Assembly: GCF_009764355.1 (NCBI RefSeq)
Contig: NZ_LNUA01000059.1
Span: forward strand, 1-64,000
Reading direction: 5' to 3'
Source: Companilactobacillus bobalius
Lineage (GTDB): Bacteria; Bacillota; Bacilli; Lactobacillales; Lactobacillaceae
DNA length: 64,000 bases
Positions 62,178 through 64,000 of the stretch are shown here, one piece after another. Each line of letters begins with the position of its first letter. Position 1 is the stretch's first letter. A model generated the notes under the pieces. That model made no database searches. It was given only the letters and a program-made list of their open reading frames with translations, and was not told where the DNA came from. The position numbers and the translations under genes are program-made.

Positions 62178-62663
62178 ATGAAAACTTTGATAGTATATTA
62201 CTCAAAAACTGGCGTCGTTGATAAGATGGCACATTTCATCTCTACTAAACTCGGCGACGTTGTTCTTTACAGAATTCAAACCGTCCATACTTATGCTAGC
62301 GGTATGTACGATGCTTGGGATCAAGCACAAGTCGAAATTGCTGACAACCAAATGCCTGAGTTAGCTGGAACCTTACCTAACTTAGATGACTATGACAATA
62401 TCATCATCGGTGGACCAGTTTGGGGCTTTAATCCATCCAATCCCATCTTGTCCTACGTTCGTCAAAATGATTTTTCAAATAAAAACATCTTAGCCTTTTG
62501 GACTTATTATGACCATGATGAGAAATACGCCAGTGCTTTACATCGTGAAGTGCCTACTTTCAATCCGAAGAATGGTTTGGAATTAAGCATGTCGTTGATG
62601 GATAACGATAAATTATTGAATCAAAATGTCGATAAGTGGCTACAAGAAGGCAAGTTCAATTAA
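62178..62663 (+). CDS. flavodoxin-family protein
   Basis: 161 residues. N-terminal phosphate loop MKTLIVYYSKTGVVDKMAHF and the later IIIGGPVWGFNPSNPILSYV that contacts the isoalloxazine ring are typical of flavodoxin_4-type proteins. An electron carrier or quinone-type reductase bound to FMN. ATG after AAGAAGGAAAAAC. Cotranscribed with the SDR upstream; a short terminator stands between it and the MFS gene. Confidence 0.9.
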   Translation: MKTLIVYYSKTGVVDKMAHFISTKLGDVVLYRIQTVHTYASGMYDAWDQAQVEIADNQMPELAGTLPNLDDYDNIIIGGPVWGFNPSNPILSYVRQNDFSNKNILAFWTYYDHDEKYASALHREVPTFNPKNGLELSMSLMDNDKLLNQNVDKWLQEGKFN

Positions 62664-62671
62664 ACATCTTT

Positions 62672-62703
62672 AAAAGAAAATCTGAGAATGATTTTCTTTT
62701 TTT
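62672..62703 (+). terminator. terminator after the SDR-flavodoxin operon
   Basis: AAAAGAAAATC pairs with GATTTTCTTTT around TGAGAAT, with more T after it. Weak in GC, so partial read-through into the MFS gene is likely. Confidence 0.65.
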
Positions 62704-62728
62704 ATTTATTATTTTAGAAAGGATTCAC

Positions 62729-64000
62729 ATGCAAAAAAAATTAATTTTAACAATTGTATTACTCAGTTACTTTGTGACCGCAATTGACGCATCCATTGTT
62801 ACCACAGGTTTGACAATGATTAAATCTGATTTGAACTTAAATCAGGTCTCACTATCTTGGCTTCAAAATGCCTATTTGTTAGCCTTCGGCGGCATGGTTC
62901 TTTTGGGAGGACGATTAGGTGATCTTGTTGGAAGAAAAAGAATATTTATTCTCTCTTTAGCCTTATTCGGTATTGGATCATTATTCGCCGGTATCTCTCA
63001 AGAGGCCACATTAATGATTTTGGCTAGATTTATTCAAGGCATCGGTGCCGCCATTTTAGCCCCTACCTCTTTAGCATTATTGATGGACAACTTTGAAGGA
63101 CCTGAAAGAATCAAGGCCATTGCTTGGTACAGCTCCGTCTCCGGGATTGGAACTAGTGTCGGCATGGTTTTAGGTGGCTTCTTGGCTAGTACTTTATCGT
63201 GGAGATACGGTTTCTTTATCAATATTCCTTTAACTATTTTTATGATCATTGTTGCAATCAAAGCGTTAGAAACACAATCTATCAAGAAAGAACGTTATGA
63301 CGTTTGGGGTTCACTTTTCTCAATTCTGGGATTATTTGCTCTAGTTTATTCCATCAACGGCGCCAAAAATATTTTGCTTTGGTTCATTTTGGCTCTTATC
63401 TTATTAACCACATTTATCATAATTGAAGCGAAAGTTAAAAAGCCAATGATGCCTCTGTCACTGTTCACCGATCGAAGTAGAGTTATCGCCTATCTAGTCA
63501 GAGCCATGTTTGTTGGTTCGATGATGGGATACTTCTTCTTTGCCGCCGAGTTTCTTCAAGGAGTTTTGCATTATTCTCCTTTGATGACAGGTTTTGCATT
63601 CTTCCCACTAACCTTCTGTACTTTTATTGCAGCTCTCAAGGTTCCTGCAATGGTTGATAAACACGGTAACAAGAATACATTATTATTAGGTATGATCTTT
63701 TTAGTCTTAGGATTTAGTCTAATCATTTTAATGTCTGGTCTTAGAGGATTCTGGGTTAATATTGGTATTCCCTCTATTCTATTAGGATTCGGACAAGGAT
63801 TTGCAATGAGTCCTCTAACTAATCTTGGAATTCAAGGTGCCAGTCGTGAAGATTCTGGTGCGGCCTCTGGCTTAGTCAATGCTGCTCATCAAATTGGTGG
63901 CTCTATCGGTATTTCCATTATGGTAGCTTTAACTGCACAATATACTGCCACATCGACTATTTTCAAATTTGCTATGATTATTGGCCTAATCATTAATATA
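62729..64000 (+). CDS. MFS transporter, DHA2/EmrB-QacA type, cut by the window end
   Basis: 424 codons before the window ends, so the 3' end is missing. Twelve or more hydrophobic helices; motif A GGRLGDLVGRKRIFI after helix 2, and motif C-like GIGTSVGMVLGGFLA in helix 5, as in drug:H+ antiporters with 14 helices. Probably exports toxic compounds. ATG after AGAAAGGATTCAC. Lies 65 bp downstream of the flavodoxin gene behind a weak terminator. Confidence 0.9.
   Translation, partial: MQKKLILTIVLLSYFVTAIDASIVTTGLTMIKSDLNLNQVSLSWLQNAYLLAFGGMVLLGGRLGDLVGRKRIFILSLALFGIGSLFAGISQEATLMILARFIQGIGAAILAPTSLALLMDNFEGPERIKAIAWYSSVSGIGTSVGMVLGGFLASTLSWRYGFFINIPLTIFMIIVAIKALETQSIKKERYDVWGSLFSILGLFALVYSINGAKNILLWFILALILLTTFIIIEAKVKKPMMPLSLFTDRSRVIAYLVRAMFVGSMMGYFFFAAEFLQGVLHYSPLMTGFAFFPLTFCTFIAALKVPAMVDKHGNKNTLLLGMIFLVLGFSLIILMSGLRGFWVNIGIPSILLGFGQGFAMSPLTNLGIQGASREDSGAASGLVNAAHQIGGSIGISIMVALTAQYTATSTIFKFAMIIGLIINI

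Overview
The window looks like chromosomal DNA of a low-GC Lactobacillaceae bacterium. The evidence is PepN and a C69 dipeptidase, T-box control of asnA, PyrR-type attenuation of carAB, L-type-lectin/WxL-like surface proteins and an IS30 element resembling those of lactobacilli. Companilactobacillus or a near relative is my guess from general gene content; I see no marker gene that settles it. Both strands are densely coded and most genes sit in one- to three-gene units.

Layout. 1-10.5 kb: a strong promoter pointing out of the left edge, a YeiH-type permease with a divergent LysR regulator, cyclophilin, DUF2200 and XRE proteins, a MscS channel, a frameshifted aldo/keto reductase with a MerR-type promoter, an extended SDR with a divergent TetR regulator, and dipeptidase PepD. 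10.5-19.9 kb: sbcDC, then carAB behind two tandem PyrR-type attenuators. 19.9-25.5 kb: a DNA-processing/defence-like patch, with a PLD-helicase-DUF3427 protein divergent from a small protein with a degenerate HNH motif, followed by a TIGR04141-type protein. 25.6-30 kb: a MocR regulator divergent from a LysE exporter, and an Ig-like surface protein. 30.1-33.1 kb: an AT-rich two-gene SIR2-HerA antiphage module. 33.2-36.9 kb: a heterodimeric ABC exporter behind a leader containing a 12-codon ORF and a terminator. 36.9-44.3 kb: LysR/GNAT, T-box-asnA, zinc-ribbon and lipoprotein genes, a HutG-like hydrolase and a LytTR-LiaF pair. 44.4-52 kb: alpha-galactosidase, a BI-1 protein, a beta-helix/double-AAA+ fusion with a membrane partner, and a decayed IS30. 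52.2-64 kb: two lectin-domain surface proteins, PepN, nitroreductase, LysR/SDR/flavodoxin and an MFS transporter cut by the window end.

The most unusual signal is a set of GC-richer intergenic hairpin elements of about 120-150 bp at 5.3, 9.7, 15.1-15.4 and 27.8 kb. Two different long-hairpin cores (A and B) share the same leader and the same terminal motif. Every locus lies between convergent genes, abuts or nearly abuts (0-8 bp) the stop codon of one of them, and has the same orientation relative to that gene. The arms differ between copies but stay complementary through paired changes. They therefore look like structured 3'-UTR RNA cassettes rather than random debris.

Family assignments come from reading motifs by eye. 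No database search, folding program or alignment was run. Several CDS starts are placed downstream of the longest open frame because the Shine-Dalgarno sequence lies inside the longer frame.
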